A DNA stretch of 64,000 nucleotides from Thamnaconus septentrionalis. Its lineage: Eukaryota > Chordata > Actinopteri > Tetraodontiformes > Monacanthidae. The notes under the pieces are model-generated. The model did not search any database. It saw nothing but the letters and a program-made list of their open reading frames with translations, and was not told where the DNA came from. This document shows, one piece after another, positions 15,015 to 27,500 of the stretch (positions are counted from its first letter, which is position 1; every line of letters starts with the position of its first letter). Position numbers and translations under genes: made by a program. Location: the NCBI GenBank assembly GCA_009823395.1, contig CM020519.1, positions 2,422,501 to 2,486,500 on the forward strand, written 5' to 3'.

Positions 15015-15411
15015 TCAACGACTGTACAGAACACCAGGGAGAGTTATCACAGCTCCAGAAAACACAAGAGCAATGGCGAGCACTGAATTGTTGTTGATAC
15101 CTAGAAAAGAGGAAGAAAAGAGTAAGTAATCATCCAAACGACAACTCATTTGCTTGCATTGTTGTTTCATAAATGTATCCGTCCGGTCGTGGGTGAAAAT
15201 GATTACACACTAACTGTGTGACGTGTTTTGTTTTTCAAGGACTTATTGTGAAGGTAAACTCACTGACCGAACTGAGTCTTGCAGAAAAATAAAATCACAG
15301 CTCCAGCAAACGCAACAGCAATGGCTATCCACAAACTGATACCTGGAATAGAGGTGACAAAAAAGCAGGGAATTATCTTCATTCATTTAGTTTAATTGTC
15401 AAAGCTCTTAA

Positions 15412-15462
<51 letters not shown>

Positions 15463-16343
15463 TTGTCTGTTTTCAAGAGTTATTGTACTGTACATTCTAA
15501 AAATTTGCTTTAATGCATTTTGCCGCAGAATCTTGCCATATAAACTAATTTGTTCAAAATTGGCTTCAAGGTAAAATAGAATAACTATAGTGACAGTCAT
15601 CATTTAGGCAACAATATCTCTAAGGCTCATCCCATTATTTGACAATTACACTCTGATTACAAGACCCTTTTCTTTTTCATGGACTTATTGTGATGATACG
15701 CTCACTGACCGTACAGACTCCAGCAGAAAATCACAGCTGTGGCAAATAAAACAGCAATGACTATCCATACATTGTTCTTTAAACCTAGAATAGAGGAGAG
15801 GATAAAAAGAGGTAACTCATCAACACTGCAGTTTATTTCCTCGCATTGTGATGATGAATGCTGTTTTATTTTCAGAGCTTTGGCCATGCTCTTTATTACT
15901 GGAACTTTTTTTGGTTGTCTCTTTATAGTGGATCAGTTACTGTACGTGTTTAAACAAGTTTTCCCCGCAGAATGGAGCCAAATAAACACATACATTTCAT
16001 TTTTGCCTTTTTTTATTTGTAATTGAAACACATTTTGTGATATACATTGGTTTAGAGATCTCTGATTCCAGCAACGCCTGTATGCTACTGGTGAGTTACA
16101 TAACCCACAACAGGATCTTTGTAAATAATTAATTAAATAATAACAAAATAGAAACCGTGTTTACGTGCAGATTATGGCACCCAAACTAAATGGTGGGGTT
16201 TTTTTGTCCTCCGCGGGGATTTATTGGGGCTCATCGATCCATTTGTCACCTCTCGATTGAGGGTTGGACTCGGACAATGATCACCATGGCCATTAATGTA
16301 CTCAAACATCTGCAAATGACGGGCCTTATAAAATCCCATGCAT
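15015..16343 (-). other. Array of four tandem alternative last exons encoding membrane tails (gene B)
   Basis: In gene order: 16343-16246 (98 bases), 15784-15702 (83), 15342-15260 (83) and 15100-15015 (86). Each follows a pyrimidine-rich acceptor (CCTTAG, TTCTAG, TTCCAG, TTCTAG), each starts in phase 1 to match the end of exon 4, and each ends in a TGA. Tails two and three share WIxIAVxFAxAVI and end in (Y/F)GQ; tail four has LAIALVFSGAVI and ends LYSR; tail one has a shorter hydrophobic core (LSTLMAMVIIV) and ends in basic and acidic residues. The intronic flank after the stops of tails two and three is also similar (GACTTATTGTGA before CTCACTGACC on the plus strand), which supports tandem exon duplication. 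The first tail has the same length as the gene A tail. Confidence 0.8.
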
Positions 16344-18327
16344 CTAAGGTAGAGGGGAGGAAAAAACAAGTAATCATCAATCATTAATCATCATTAATTA
16401 ATTTGTTTTACAGTCTAGACTGTGTATAACTTCATAGTTTGTAATTATCTGTCTGTTATATGCTTGGAAAACAAAAACTAGATGACAAAACCATTTTTAA
16501 AATTTGAAATTTCAGGAATGATTTTAACAGTTTATTTCTGTGACCAGTCAGCGAAAGTGGAAGTAAAGTGTTTATTCTTAGCATGACGAAACGCGATAAT
16601 ATAACAAATCCAAGTGTCCAAATCATTTACACTTTTTTCAACGTAATGCAAAACTGGAAAGCAGTTTGGCTCAACTTTTCAGGAATTCTATCTGTCAGGG
16701 AAAACATTACATTACTTTTAGTGTCATTTGGTTAGAATGCAACTGTATCTTAAACAGACTATTAAACAGATTATCATTACTTTGATGAGAGTAAAGAGTG
16801 AGGGTTGGATTTGAAAAAGAGACGCTTTGAATTTTGAAGTTCAGGATAACACTCATACTTACAATTTGTCAAGCGTTCCCACAAAGATGACTGGGAGGAC
16901 AACAGGAAAAACTATTAATAACAAAACAGCATCAGGCTCCCTGCTTTTCTTCTCACGGTGACATCATATGAGGAAAACGAGTGACTTTCTGGTTGTTACC
17001 TGTGGAGACCGGATTCCAAGAGACCTGCAGAATTGGTCCCATGCGATGTCGTTGCGGTTACAGCTGAGGAGGTCACTCTCAAAGAAGAGACAGTCCACCG
17101 TGAGGAGCACGTTGGGATCTTCCACCTGTCGTCTGCTCTCAGCAAGGGCCACATTAGGATTGAAGGTATGGTGCATAACCACCAGCACTTTTGCTTTGTT
17201 GGCTGTGAACACGCAAAAGAGACGACCACACAAGAGAAAAGACAGGAAGTTGTTTCACAGAGCCACTGAAACAGAGTGTCATGTCAAATCTTAATATCAT
17301 AACCTCTGGCTAAAGAAAGTATTTAACTCTGCTCCTTGTCATCTGTTTGAACATCCCTGTCATTGGGCTAGTAAAGCATAAGTGAAAAGGGAAAATGTAC
17401 ATTTGACATCTTGGAATCTGATGTTTAGTGGTCCTGTAATATACAGACTGGTGGAAAATACAACTAAACAAACCAGTTCGTACAGTTTAACAGGTCAAAG
17501 CTTTACACAACTCCACCAGTCACATTCTTCTGCACACTGAGGAACGATTATGATTTTAAATCAAGCCAGAGGGCGGCGCTGGCGTGTACGTACGGTCCAG
17601 GTTCTGCAGGGCCTCTCCGATGTCCGTTCCAACTCTTGACACAACGGGGCAGAAGACTAGGATGAAGTCACTGTCTTGTGGAGAGTGCGTCTCAACATAG
17701 TTTGACCTTTTAATTTGTGACACAAAGGCCGTGTGAGCGCCATTGGTGTTTCCTGCCACCTCCACAGAGAACTTCCTCCCGGGCACTGGGAAAATTGGAG
17801 GGAAAATATTTTAGTGATTATCCATCACACGTCAATGCAACAGTGATACATTTTTTCAGTCTATAGAGGTGTAAGTGTCTGAGTGAGCAGTCTTGGTGTC
17901 TAATCACTGTGTAAATATAGGATTTTAGAAACTCCTGGGGCCTTAAAAAAAAAAAAAAAAAAAAAAGTCTAAATAAAAGAAGACTTAGCGAGCTGCAGTA
18001 CCCCCTAACGGCGAAGGTCTGTAACTACAAGGTAGAGCTTCAAATGTAATTTTCTTAACTAAACGTGTAGTCGCTAAACGGAAGCTGGGACATGACCTAA
18101 ATTGCTTCCGGCCCGGATTTTGGTATTATTGTGAAAACCTGCACTGTGCTCGTTTCTAAAAGGCCACATCGGCGCTAAAGGAGAAGCAAAGCCATAAACT
18201 CGCTGTAACTTCCTGTCACGAGCTGCCCCCTGTCTCCCACCGCTACCTTAGGTGCACACGTTTGAATGGCAACTATTAGAATTCGTACTGAGGGTGGCGA
18301 GTTTTGCTCACCAGTTCGTCCGACCAT
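15015..18327 (-). CDS. Gene B of the unnamed tandem family, with four candidate terminal membrane-tail exons
   Basis: Exons: 18327-18312 (MVGRT), 17785-17594, 17202-17000, 16890-16863, then one of four tail exons (see the tail array entry). Lengths 16, 192, 203 and 28 match gene A exactly and all phases agree. Exon 2 keeps SVEVAGNT and SDFILVFCPVVSRVGTDI; exon 3 keeps VLVVMHHTFNPN and VDCLFFESDLLSCNRND. The last two thirds of the coding domain are almost identical to gene A, while the start of exon 2 differs (PGRKF...AHTAFVSQIKRSNYVETHSPQD). Predicted isoforms have 178, 173, 173 or 174 residues, differing only in the tail after SSLWERLTN. Function unknown; no catalytic motif is recognised. 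A tail-anchored topology is inferred from the absence of a signal peptide and the terminal hydrophobic segment. Confidence 0.85.
15412..15460. repeat. TTA trinucleotide microsatellite
   Basis: About 16 ATT units between tail exons two and three of gene B. Confidence 0.95.
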
Positions 18328-18980
18328 GAGGCTGCTGTTCACGGGTCGACCGCGACGCTCGTCCAGGTGCACTGCTTGGGGAGGGTTTGGGGGGACGACC
18401 AGTGTCACTTTGACGTAGAAGAGTCTCGCACGCGGCGTCGAAAAACAGGTCCTGCCGTCGATGCTGTCGCGTCCTCTCTCTGGTGCAACCGAGACAGAAG
18501 TGTAACTTCGCATTTGGCTTTGCCAGGGGAGTCCGTCCTTAGGTTTCTCTTTCGCTTTTAAGTCGGGGAGCAGCCGGCTATCTTTACGTCGTCATCAGCA
18601 CGTCGCCATTTGAAAGAAGTTTGTTGTGTGGCTTGACCAAAGTCCCATGCCAGAAAAGCTTGTCAGTAACAGTAATAATATAATATGAATGCATAATGAT
18701 GATAGGAACGTGTTCTGTTGTGGCTGCACATCCGTGGCAATCACAATATTATCATCATCATCATCGTTGCCTTTAAAAGCACATTTGAAAACATCTCTGT
18801 GGCACTTTATGGTACTACAGTAAGAATACATCATTATGAATAACTAGTGCTCAAAGAACTGCACGCACTTCAGAACGTTCTTTATTCGGATAATTTTACT
18901 TGCAGTAATATTGTTTCATGCTGTTGGATAATTCCGTGGCAGCTGTCAGCTGTCAGTCTTTTGAAAAGGAAATGTTGTTT

Positions 18981-19862
18981 TCATGTTAACCGTATTGCCG
19001 TTGTTGCGACTACCACAAGTACCAAAATAATTACAGAGACCGTAACAAAGATCACTGCCACCTGGAGGACAATGAACCTGGAAGAACAGGAGGGGAAACA
19101 ACAGAACATTAGTGATGTGGGAGAACCAAAAATGATTTCACCACAAACGATTTTGGTGCTTTTACTCACCATCAATAGGGAATGAAAAGGAGAAGACAAA
19201 AAAGGGATTTCAAATGTTAAACAGCAATCAAACTGTGTCGTTCAGCACAAGTGTACAATCGTGTAAGCAAACCACACTCACCTTTCTGTTTCGATTTCTG
19301 TAGGATGCTTTGATCAGCATGATGACCGCATTCACTGCAACTGTATTAGGTTGGCATCTTTTGAAATTTCCCTGGTAGTGCAGTATGTCAAGGGTCAAGT
19401 AGACATTGGGGCTGGTCACGTGTGTTTGGTTTCTAGGGACAGACTCGGACTGGTGATGCATCACCAGCAGGATTGTGGGTTTACCAACTGTAAGCGGAGG
19501 AGAGACACTGCTATGTTCGTTAATGAAGAAAAAGGTCGAGCCACATGGAATGCTTCCTCGACGCAGAAACAACTTCTCTTTTCAAACAAATGCCAACATC
19601 AGAATGCAAAAATAATGGGGATATTTCAACAATTGTAACAGTTGATTGGTACCAACAACAAACTCCCCACCTGGAAAGTTCACGAGGGCCTGTTCAACTT
19701 CTCTTGCAGGTTCCGAGAAGACAGGACAGAAAATGAGGACGTAGTCACTCTCTGCAGGAGTGAACACTTGCATTTGTTCTGCGCGGCTGACATAGAAGAG
19801 GAACTCTTGATGTGATCCACCTGTGTTTCCCGCCAGGTGGACATAGTACTTTTTCCACTGCC
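18981..19862 (-). CDS. Gene C of the unnamed tandem family (first exon not identified)
   Basis: Exons: 19862-19671 (192 bases, the same length as in A and B), 19487-19282 (206) and 19061-18981 (81, stop TGA at 18983-18981). The conserved positions are kept (HLAGNTGGSHQEF, SDYVLIFCPVFS, ILLVMHH, NVYLTLDILHYQGNFKRC), but the sequence is far more diverged than A is from B. There is no 28-base linker exon: exon 3 ends in phase 0 and joins directly to a tail exon starting VAVIFVTVSVIILVLVVVA. Exon 2 needs a first exon ending in phase 1. A donor at about 20247-20252 (CAGATG followed by GTGAGA) is nearby, but its start codon and phase do not fit well, so I left it out. Function unknown. Confidence 0.75.
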
Positions 19863-20875
19863 CTACAGCCACAGGGAACAGTAATTAGTCGTTAGTGAGC
19901 CGTTAAACTTTTGCAAAGCATCAGCGCCAGGTAGAGTTGCTGCCTTGGTCCACAAAACACGAGGCAGATGCTCTCTACTGTACAACACTGTGCTTTCTAA
20001 AATACACACTTATCTGTGTGTGTGCAGGGAGAGGGCGTGGGGGGTGTTGTCATTGCCTGTGCAGCTCTCTAGGTTGATAGAGGCAACAGAAATTCTATGG
20101 GTGGAGCTGACTCCTAAGCCACGCCCACTGGGAGCAGCATCATGCGCACTTTAAAATTAGTGATGGGATTTCTCGTCACTTCCGTCATTGTTCATTCATT
20201 AATGTGTAAAATATGGCACAGGACACATTCAATAAAATACTTTTTCTCACCATCTGGAGGTACTTTGTTTCTGTGGAGTAGAAGGAACAGATCCAGAACA
20301 AATAGTTAAATTCATCCTCAAGACAAATAAATAACTAGCCCTGCAAGCAGGATTGAGCGGGACTGAGCCGCCGCGGCCGACGCGACCCCCGATGACCCCC
20401 GACCGCCTGCAATTGCCCCCCGTCCTCTGCCGACGCCCGGCGACTGATGAGACAAACACGTGGATGTTTGAATGACGTCTGTACGACTTCCCTAAAGGAA
20501 ACTGCAGCCATTTATGTGTGTTAAAAAAGAGGGAGAGATAGAGAAAGGCGTTAGGGCTCCAAACGAGCAGGAGCAACCTAAGCTTAGAACTCAGCCATTT
20601 CGGCGTCTACATGAAAGATACTGGTATCATCTTTTAGCTAGGCTGTGCTGCAGTTAAATATCTGTTGTTATGGGGCGTTGTTCAATCACAAGCCAGCATT
20701 TATAAATGACATTTTTTAATAGCCTTTGATCATGTTCTGTCTGCCAGTTGAGGAAAAAAAAAGGAAAAAGAATGTTATGCAGTCAGTGTCATTTATAGTG
20801 GATCTTGCATTGTCAAAGCCGATCCAACGTTCTAACTATATCCACAAATATGAGGAGTTATGGCTTAGAGTCTGG

Positions 20876-21503
20876 TTGGAGGGCCGTTGCACGAAAACGG
20901 TTGGAAAAAGCAAAAATGTTTTTGATGATTCTTTGTAATGAAGGTCCAGACTATGTCTTACTGAATTTTCAAGCCCGTTGGACTTGCGCTTTCTGAGCCT
21001 TATGATTTTAATGTGAAAACCAAAAAAGTGGGAATAACTCACTTCCTGTTTGTCGGGGGACAAAGGTTAGAGGTACAAAATGTCGGGCTTGAAGAGACGA
21101 ACGCGTGGGTGTTTTCCCCATCTTTTTTCGACCTTCCTAGTGGAAGCTAGGGCCATTTGTAATTTGTGGCCAATTGTAGTTGGACGCCTCTTGGGGGCGC
21201 ACCAAAACGGTTGGAAAAATCCCTTCTTTTTTTGATGATTCTTTGTAATGAACGTCCAGTCTATGTCATACTGAATTTTCAAGCCCGTCAGACTTGCGCT
21301 TTCTGAGCTTTATGCTTTTAACGTGAAAACGAAAAGTGGGAATAACTCACTCCCTGTTTGTCGGGCGGCATAGGTTAGAGCGTACGAAATGTCGGGCTTG
21401 AAGAGACGAACGCGTGGGTGTTTCCCCCATCTTTTTTCGACCTTCCTAGTGGAAGCTAGGGCCATTTGTAATTTTTGGACAATTGTAGTTGGACCCCTCT
21501 AGG
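20876..21503. repeat. Two tandem copies of a roughly 310-bp unit
   Basis: The string AAAACGGTTGGAAAAA occurs at 20894 and 21204, and ATGTCGGGCTTGAAGAGACG occurs at about 21080 and 21389. The surrounding sequence matches closely over the whole unit. No open frame is conserved between copies. It looks like a transposon-derived or satellite unit. Confidence 0.85.
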
Positions 21504-21639
21504 GGGCGCTAGAAGTGGAATTTTGCCTTTTTGTCTTCATTTTCTTTCATTGTGTACCAGTTTCTACCTCCGTGCCGAATTTGGTGAGTTTTGGAGCATG
21601 TTTTGTAAATAATAAGAATAAACATAGCAAATACAATAG

Positions 21640-21682
21640 GGTCTTTCGCCATTGCGAAAGACCAGTTCGTTTCGAACTGGTC
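21640..21682. repeat. Two adjoining perfect hairpins
   Basis: GGTCTTTCGC is followed after CATT by its exact complement GCGAAAGACC (21640-21663). The end of that arm starts a second one, GACCAGTTCG, loop TTT, CGAACTGGTC (21660-21682). Both 10-bp stems are perfect and they share the GACC bases, so the two are mutually exclusive at that point. Confidence 0.9.
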
Positions 21683-23421
21683 TTCCGCTGGCTCAGTCCC
21701 TAAATAAATAAATCTGTTCAAACTGTAAGTGATCGTGTTCTGCAAGGCGTGGTCAGAGCCCTGTGACTGAGCACTTGCTCCAGTGTGAAGGAGCTTTAAA
21801 TCTCAGGAACAACAAACAAACAAATAAAAAAAAAAACACACACACACATACACACACATTGACATGCTCGCTTGTTAAAAATAAAAAAAAAAAAATGGTG
21901 TAATGCAAATATATAGCATTTAAACACATTAACTATGTGAAACTTTGAGCTGAATTTTAGTTGGGATTTTACGATTGCAGCCCCGGTAGTTTCGCGTGTA
22001 TTTAAAGAAAACAACAGCGAAACTCTTTTTCCTGCCCCTGTCTGGTCTCATACAAAATGCAGGTATCTAAAGTAAACATTGATTTTGTTCATTATAGTTT
22101 CAGATTTAAAATGAAATCTGCTTTATGTCTACGTTATTTGATCTGGACAGTGCCGAAGCCGATACGTCACATTTACGCTTCACTGCAAAACGCAGCACAT
22201 ATAAAAACAAAATCCAGCACATGACGAAAATCAACCAGATCCATCCGTGTTTTGCATGCTGCAACATGCTGTTGACGCGGGCGCGACTCTATTGTAAAAA
22301 ATAAATACATTAAAAAAAAACAACACACACAAAAAAAAATAAATGTTGTAATGCCAATATATAGCACTCTCTCACACAAGAACCTATCTGAAACTTCAAA
22401 CTGGACCATATTTTAATCAGGATTGTACTCATTTTTTACCAGCGATTATCGCAAGGAATGTTAGAACAAGTCTTAAGACTGTGTATGTATACTCACTGAG
22501 CGACCTGAAGACTTTGACGCACTGGATTGTTCATCTTGCAGCTGAGAGTTGAAATCGACAATAGTAGTCTTTTTTCATTAATGTTTTGGTGTTTTTTTTC
22601 CCGGACGGTCCAACCCCTCTGACCGGAAGCCCTTGCCTGTTTGACAGCTGTTTCCTTCACGGACTTCTCTTATGGTGTCCAGCTCAGCACTTCCTTTTCT
22701 AGTTTATGCCATCTGTCTTGCTACAAGGAGGAAGTAAGCTATACAAAGCTTAATACAGGAGAGAAGGGAAAAAAACAACAACTTTTGACTGCCTTTCGCA
22801 CATCTGATTTGTTTTTTTGTTGTACATAGATTGATTTGAGTGTTTTTGTAACTATAGTTTATTTTTGTACTGTTTTTTTTAATCGCTTCAACAGTGTAGT
22901 TTCCCAAATTGGGATCAATACAGTACTTTTTATCTATCTATCTGTCTCAACACTTTGTGACAGGAGCGCCAACACATTTTCCTTTGGGGAGGGGGCGGGG
23001 GCGTAATTTGAAGGATTCTGTTATTTCCGACAGTACTTGAACCCGGCGGCCGCAGACGCAGCACTTTCTGTTGTGAGGAGGAGGAGGAGGAGGAAGAGGA
23101 GAAGAAGAGGAGGGCGTTCCTCCGACGGAACACAAACGCAGCCACGGGAAACCAAACGATGGCGCACGTGCCGCCGCCTTGCAGTACCGCGCGCTGAGCA
23201 GCTGAGCTCGTGCCGTGCCGTGCCTCAGAATTTATATCCGGGCTTGAACGAACCCGCCTGGCCCAGCCAACCGCTTCTGGATGCTTCTGGTTGCCTCTCC
23301 CCGGTCCTCGCCACTGACTTGGAGGAGGAGGAGGAGGAAGGAGGTGGGAGGGGAAGGACAGCGAGCAGGAGGGGGGAGGAGGAGGAGGAAGGAGGCAGGA
23401 GGCAGGCCAGAGCTCGAAGAC

Positions 23422-23442
23422 ATGGAGGCGAAGGACGCGACG
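23422..23442 (+). other. znf512: Upstream exon with ATG before znf512 (leader or alternative start)
   Basis: ATG GAG GCG ... ACG followed by donor GTAGGC, in the CG-rich region. If joined to the next acceptor (TTTGCAG at 24471-24477) the frame meets TGA at once, so it is either 5' leader containing a short upstream ORF or joins another exon that I did not find. Confidence 0.4.
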
Positions 23443-23617
23443 GTAGGCTGCTGCCCCCCTGCCTCCCTCGACAGTCTCTTCTCTTCACACCGTTAGCAGA
23501 CAATGGAGAGCCGACAGGTTTACCGCCGCCGTGCAGCTCCGTTAGCGAGCGAACAGCCGCTCCGCTTTTAGCTGCATTCAGCTGCAGAATCTGTCGTCGT
23601 TCAAAGCATTTACAGCG

Positions 23618-23620
<3 letters not shown>

Positions 23621-23652
<32 letters not shown>
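23621..23652. repeat. TGC trinucleotide repeat in znf512 leader intron
   Basis: About eleven TGC units following the CG-rich promoter region. Confidence 0.9.
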
Positions 23653-23655
<3 letters not shown>

Positions 23656-24510
23656 TTTATCCACAGCTATGATAAGCGTGGTGTTACTGAAGCTGTATGT
23701 CCCGTGCTAGTTAGTTAGTTGGTTGGTTGGTTGGTAATTTATTGAACATGTTGTATTGAGCAATAAAATACAGGCAGATCAAACATAGCAACATCATCAG
23801 CTAAAAAAAAGAAGAAAAAAACAAACATAACAATAAAAACAATATTTCTGCCTGAAATCACTTTGTAAATCAACCTCATGTTCAAAGGGAATAGGAAGAA
23901 GTCGTGAATAACTTTTCTAGTCCTACCCCTTTTTTCAATCTGTTTTGAATATATACTGCAAAAAAAAACCAAAATAGCTCATTAGCCTTGCACGAGAAAC
24001 GTCATATGATTTTGAAGTCCACAGGGGCATTCGACAAAGCCAACAAAAGCCAACAAAATAAGACACAAGCCATCACTGCTCCATGCCATATGATCGCAGG
24101 AGTTGCCTTTTTATACGGCCTCTTCAAATTATATGTGTTATTGCAAGTTTTAATCTCATCACTGCGACCGGTCCACAGGAACCCAGCTCCTAAGATCACA
24201 CTGTAAGGGGAGTTGCCAGACCCCAGAAATAAGTCATGTTGTCAAGTTCAGATGTCACTCACTTGGGAGGTACGTCAGTCAGGGTAAAACAACAACGGGG
24301 GAACTGGAGTGAATATCAGTGGGATTTTTTTTCTCTCAAAGCATCAGTGGAACTTCTGTGGAATCAGAGAGAGGCTTGTTACTTTTTTTCATGTATATGC
24401 AAGTTATTTTTTTCCTTTTTAAGCAGTTATGCATCACATCTCCTACTGGACGGTAAATATCAAGTTTCTCTTTGCAGTGGTGATTCCCACAAGCAGCTGA
24501 CCATCCTGGA

Positions 24511-27500
24511 ATGTACTGTGAAGACAGCGGAGGGGATATGTCGCCGTTGTATGTGCCAAGGAAAAGGAAGTCTGCGCTATCGCAGTCCAAGGGAGGGCTG
24601 TCATGCTCAGGTAATATAAAGCCATCAATATCACTGATATCGCTGTTTTTTTTTCTATCCTAACATCAATGAGTTTGTTTGATAAATTTGCTTGTGGTCC
24701 AGCTGTAAGACATACACCAGACCAAAACTGTGAATTAGACCCCATCACGAACCCCAAGGTAGGACACCTGTGAGCTAATGAACTAAAGCTTCCTGATTAA
24801 AGGTCTACAAACTCCCCCAATGACTCTGTACTTATTTAACTTTTCTTTAGGATGATAAGCCTCGGCCCAACAACGCTGCGAAGGTGAAAAGAACTTTCAG
24901 TAGAAAAAGGTAAGACAACCGGCAAATCTGCCAAGTCATCAATCAAAATCCCAAAAATTATTTATAGCTCTAAAATAATTCCTGCAATTTTAGCCCTGAA
25001 AACAAATGTTGAACTTTTTTTTTTTTCAATAGGTATGAGGAGCTCCAGAGTGTTTCCTTTGGAGCAGTGGATTACCCCACTACCAGCTGCTCTGTCAGGC
25101 TGACAGACCTCGGCTCGATGATCCCACCTACTGCTAGACTGCCTCCAAGACTGATGGCAAAGGATATGTGGCCCCAAGGCGCTGAGGCTGACAGGGAGCA
25201 GGCCAAGCCGCAGGACCAAGACTGGAACAGCAGCACAGACCAGGGCCCCGACACGTGGGGCCCTGGTACAGACAGGCAACAGGAGGAGCTGTGGAATTCA
25301 AGCAGAGACCAAGCAGTGCACCCCAGTCAAGATCAGGCGTGGGATTCAGCCGGGGACAGCAGCCACCACGGTAAGGCAGACCAGGCCTGGATGAGGGCTC
25401 AGTCCAGAGGGGCTGAGGAAGGCTGGGCTGCTGGCAGAGGCCATGTCCAGAATCAGACCTGGAACCCGGGCAGGGATCCAGAAGCAGCCAGTCGGGGTCA
25501 AGACCAAGTCTACAGAGACCAGGACAGAGACAGGGGCCCCGTTTGGAGACCAGGTAGGGATTTAAATTGGTAAATCAACATCTACACAATGGAAAGACCA
25601 ATTAATTTGTGTGTTTTAAAATTTGTAGCTGTCTATTGCAGTGAGTCTGAAAGCAAAATTCCTTTAATCTTCCATTCTATCTTTATGAAGACGCAAAATT
25701 TATTTGCACACTAAAGATTTGTTACAGATGTGTTTCGGATTTGCCGTTTGATTCTCACTGTGTTTTTGTTTTTTTATTGTTTTTTTTGTTTTTTTTTGAA
25801 GATCTCAACATGAAGAAAGTCGAGCGGGTGGAAACAAAGAGAGGGTCATCTGCTAACAACCTCCAGTCCAGTAAGTTAGAACCCAGTCATGACCTTTGAC
25901 CTGTGTTCATTTTCCTAAATGCTGCAAGAAAGACGAAAGCAGATTTAACTCGGTCGTTCTTAAAATTAATGCTGAAAAATTTGCTGGCAAAATAAATTAA
26001 GAGTGGACTTTTGTAATTTGTAATTTAACTATATATACATTGGAGAATAACCAAAGGAATGAATCATAATTCTACACTCTAATAAAAAAGAAAAATTCAA
26101 TATTCTTCAGTGTCTTCTTTTGTATAGTTGTTTTTGAAGCAATGTCATATTTCAGGTTCAAATGGAGACGTTGCCAGTGAGGGTTCGTCGGCGCAGCCTG
26201 GCGAGGAGCACAAGCCCCTCGTCCTCTCCATCAAGAAGGAGCCTCCCAGCTATCCTTCAGGTGACATGGACTCACTGTCTGCTGACTCATACATTGTACA
26301 ATATTTAGGCACCATAACCACATGTCAGGGATGTCACATGGCTTTTCCACTGTGTAAGAATCTATTTTTTTTCTTTCTTGTCTTTGTTGCTGTCCACCAG
26401 GGAGCCAAGAGGAGCGTTGGCACCTGCAGATCGTGGCCAAAGGCAGGGTCCCCTGTCCCAAATGTAAAAGTGTGAGCAGAAAGACGGTGGAGGGGCTGAA
26501 GAAGCACATGGAGAACTGCAGACTGGTGAGCGCCCAGCAGTTCGTCTTGAAAAGCATGTGCTGGTAAGACTGTGGCATGTGTGGGACGGCTCTCCTCTGT
26601 CTTTGGGCAGCAACCTTTCACCTGTCAGCACTGCGGGAAGCAGCTCAAGTCCTCCACGGGGATGAAGTATCACATCATGGCTGACCACAGCCAGCTGGTG
26701 AGAGCCCTGGGCCCGGCCCGCTTTTTCCCAGTCTGACCCGTCATTGCAGTGTGCACCATCGCGAGACGGCGCTCTCTGTTCCCCCACTGTAGCCCTCATC
26801 GGACGACACCAAAGATCTGGACAACCGAGTCGTCAAGGACAAACTGCGCAAGATTCTGAAGAGGCTGGGCAAATTAAAATGCTCCCAAGAGGTAAACTGA
26901 TTAACAAAAACAACTTTTATGTTGGTGAAAGATCAAATGTGCTGTACTTTAGTTCTTTACCGTCTTCCCTTCAGGGCTGCAATGCCGCCTTCAGCAGCAT
27001 TATGGGCTACCTGTACCACATGAAGAAGTGCGGGAAGGAGGAGTCAGAGCTGGAGAAGATGCTGCTCAGCTGCTCCCACTGTGGGAAGAACTACAAGTCC
27101 AAGGCGGGTCTGGAGTATCACCTGAAATCAGAGCACGCTCCCGTAAGTCCGACTGTGTTTTAGCACGTTACAGGGCTGGTAACATTCCTCAGAAATTCCA
27201 TTCGAATTTTGGTCTTAAAATTTGGCCGAAAAATAGCGAATATAATTTAATATTATTTTTATTATTATAAATTTTTTTCCCTGGAGAAAATGACTTGTTA
27301 TTGTTACAGTACACCATTATATCCACCAGAGGGCGCACATTGCCAAATGTCAAGAAAAATGACCAATGGCAGTCAAACACCGATTTATTTTCTGTCTTGA
27401 GGCAAAATTCAAGCATTTAGTGCAACTTCAGCTACAGCTTCAGTACTTGTTGCGATGCGTGACTGCAGCTACATGGGCCAGTAAAGAACGATCGATAGAA

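Larger units (their letters stand above)
19863..23421. other. Spacer between gene C and znf512
   Basis: It contains a GC-rich patch at about 20350-20450, a two-copy tandem repeat (20876-21503), a pair of hairpins (21640-21682), A-rich stretches, and from about 22980 a CG-rich, GGA-rich region that is the likely znf512 promoter and 5' leader. No other gene is supported. Confidence 0.55.

Noticed and set aside
20247..20300. First exon of gene C
   Set aside because: A donor is present, but the available ATG frames do not end in the required phase 1, and an upstream stop closes the frame that does.
23037..23672. 211-residue plus-strand frame in the CG-rich region before znf512
   Set aside because: Low-complexity Arg/Glu/Cys composition from GGA and TGC repeats; likely promoter and leader sequence.
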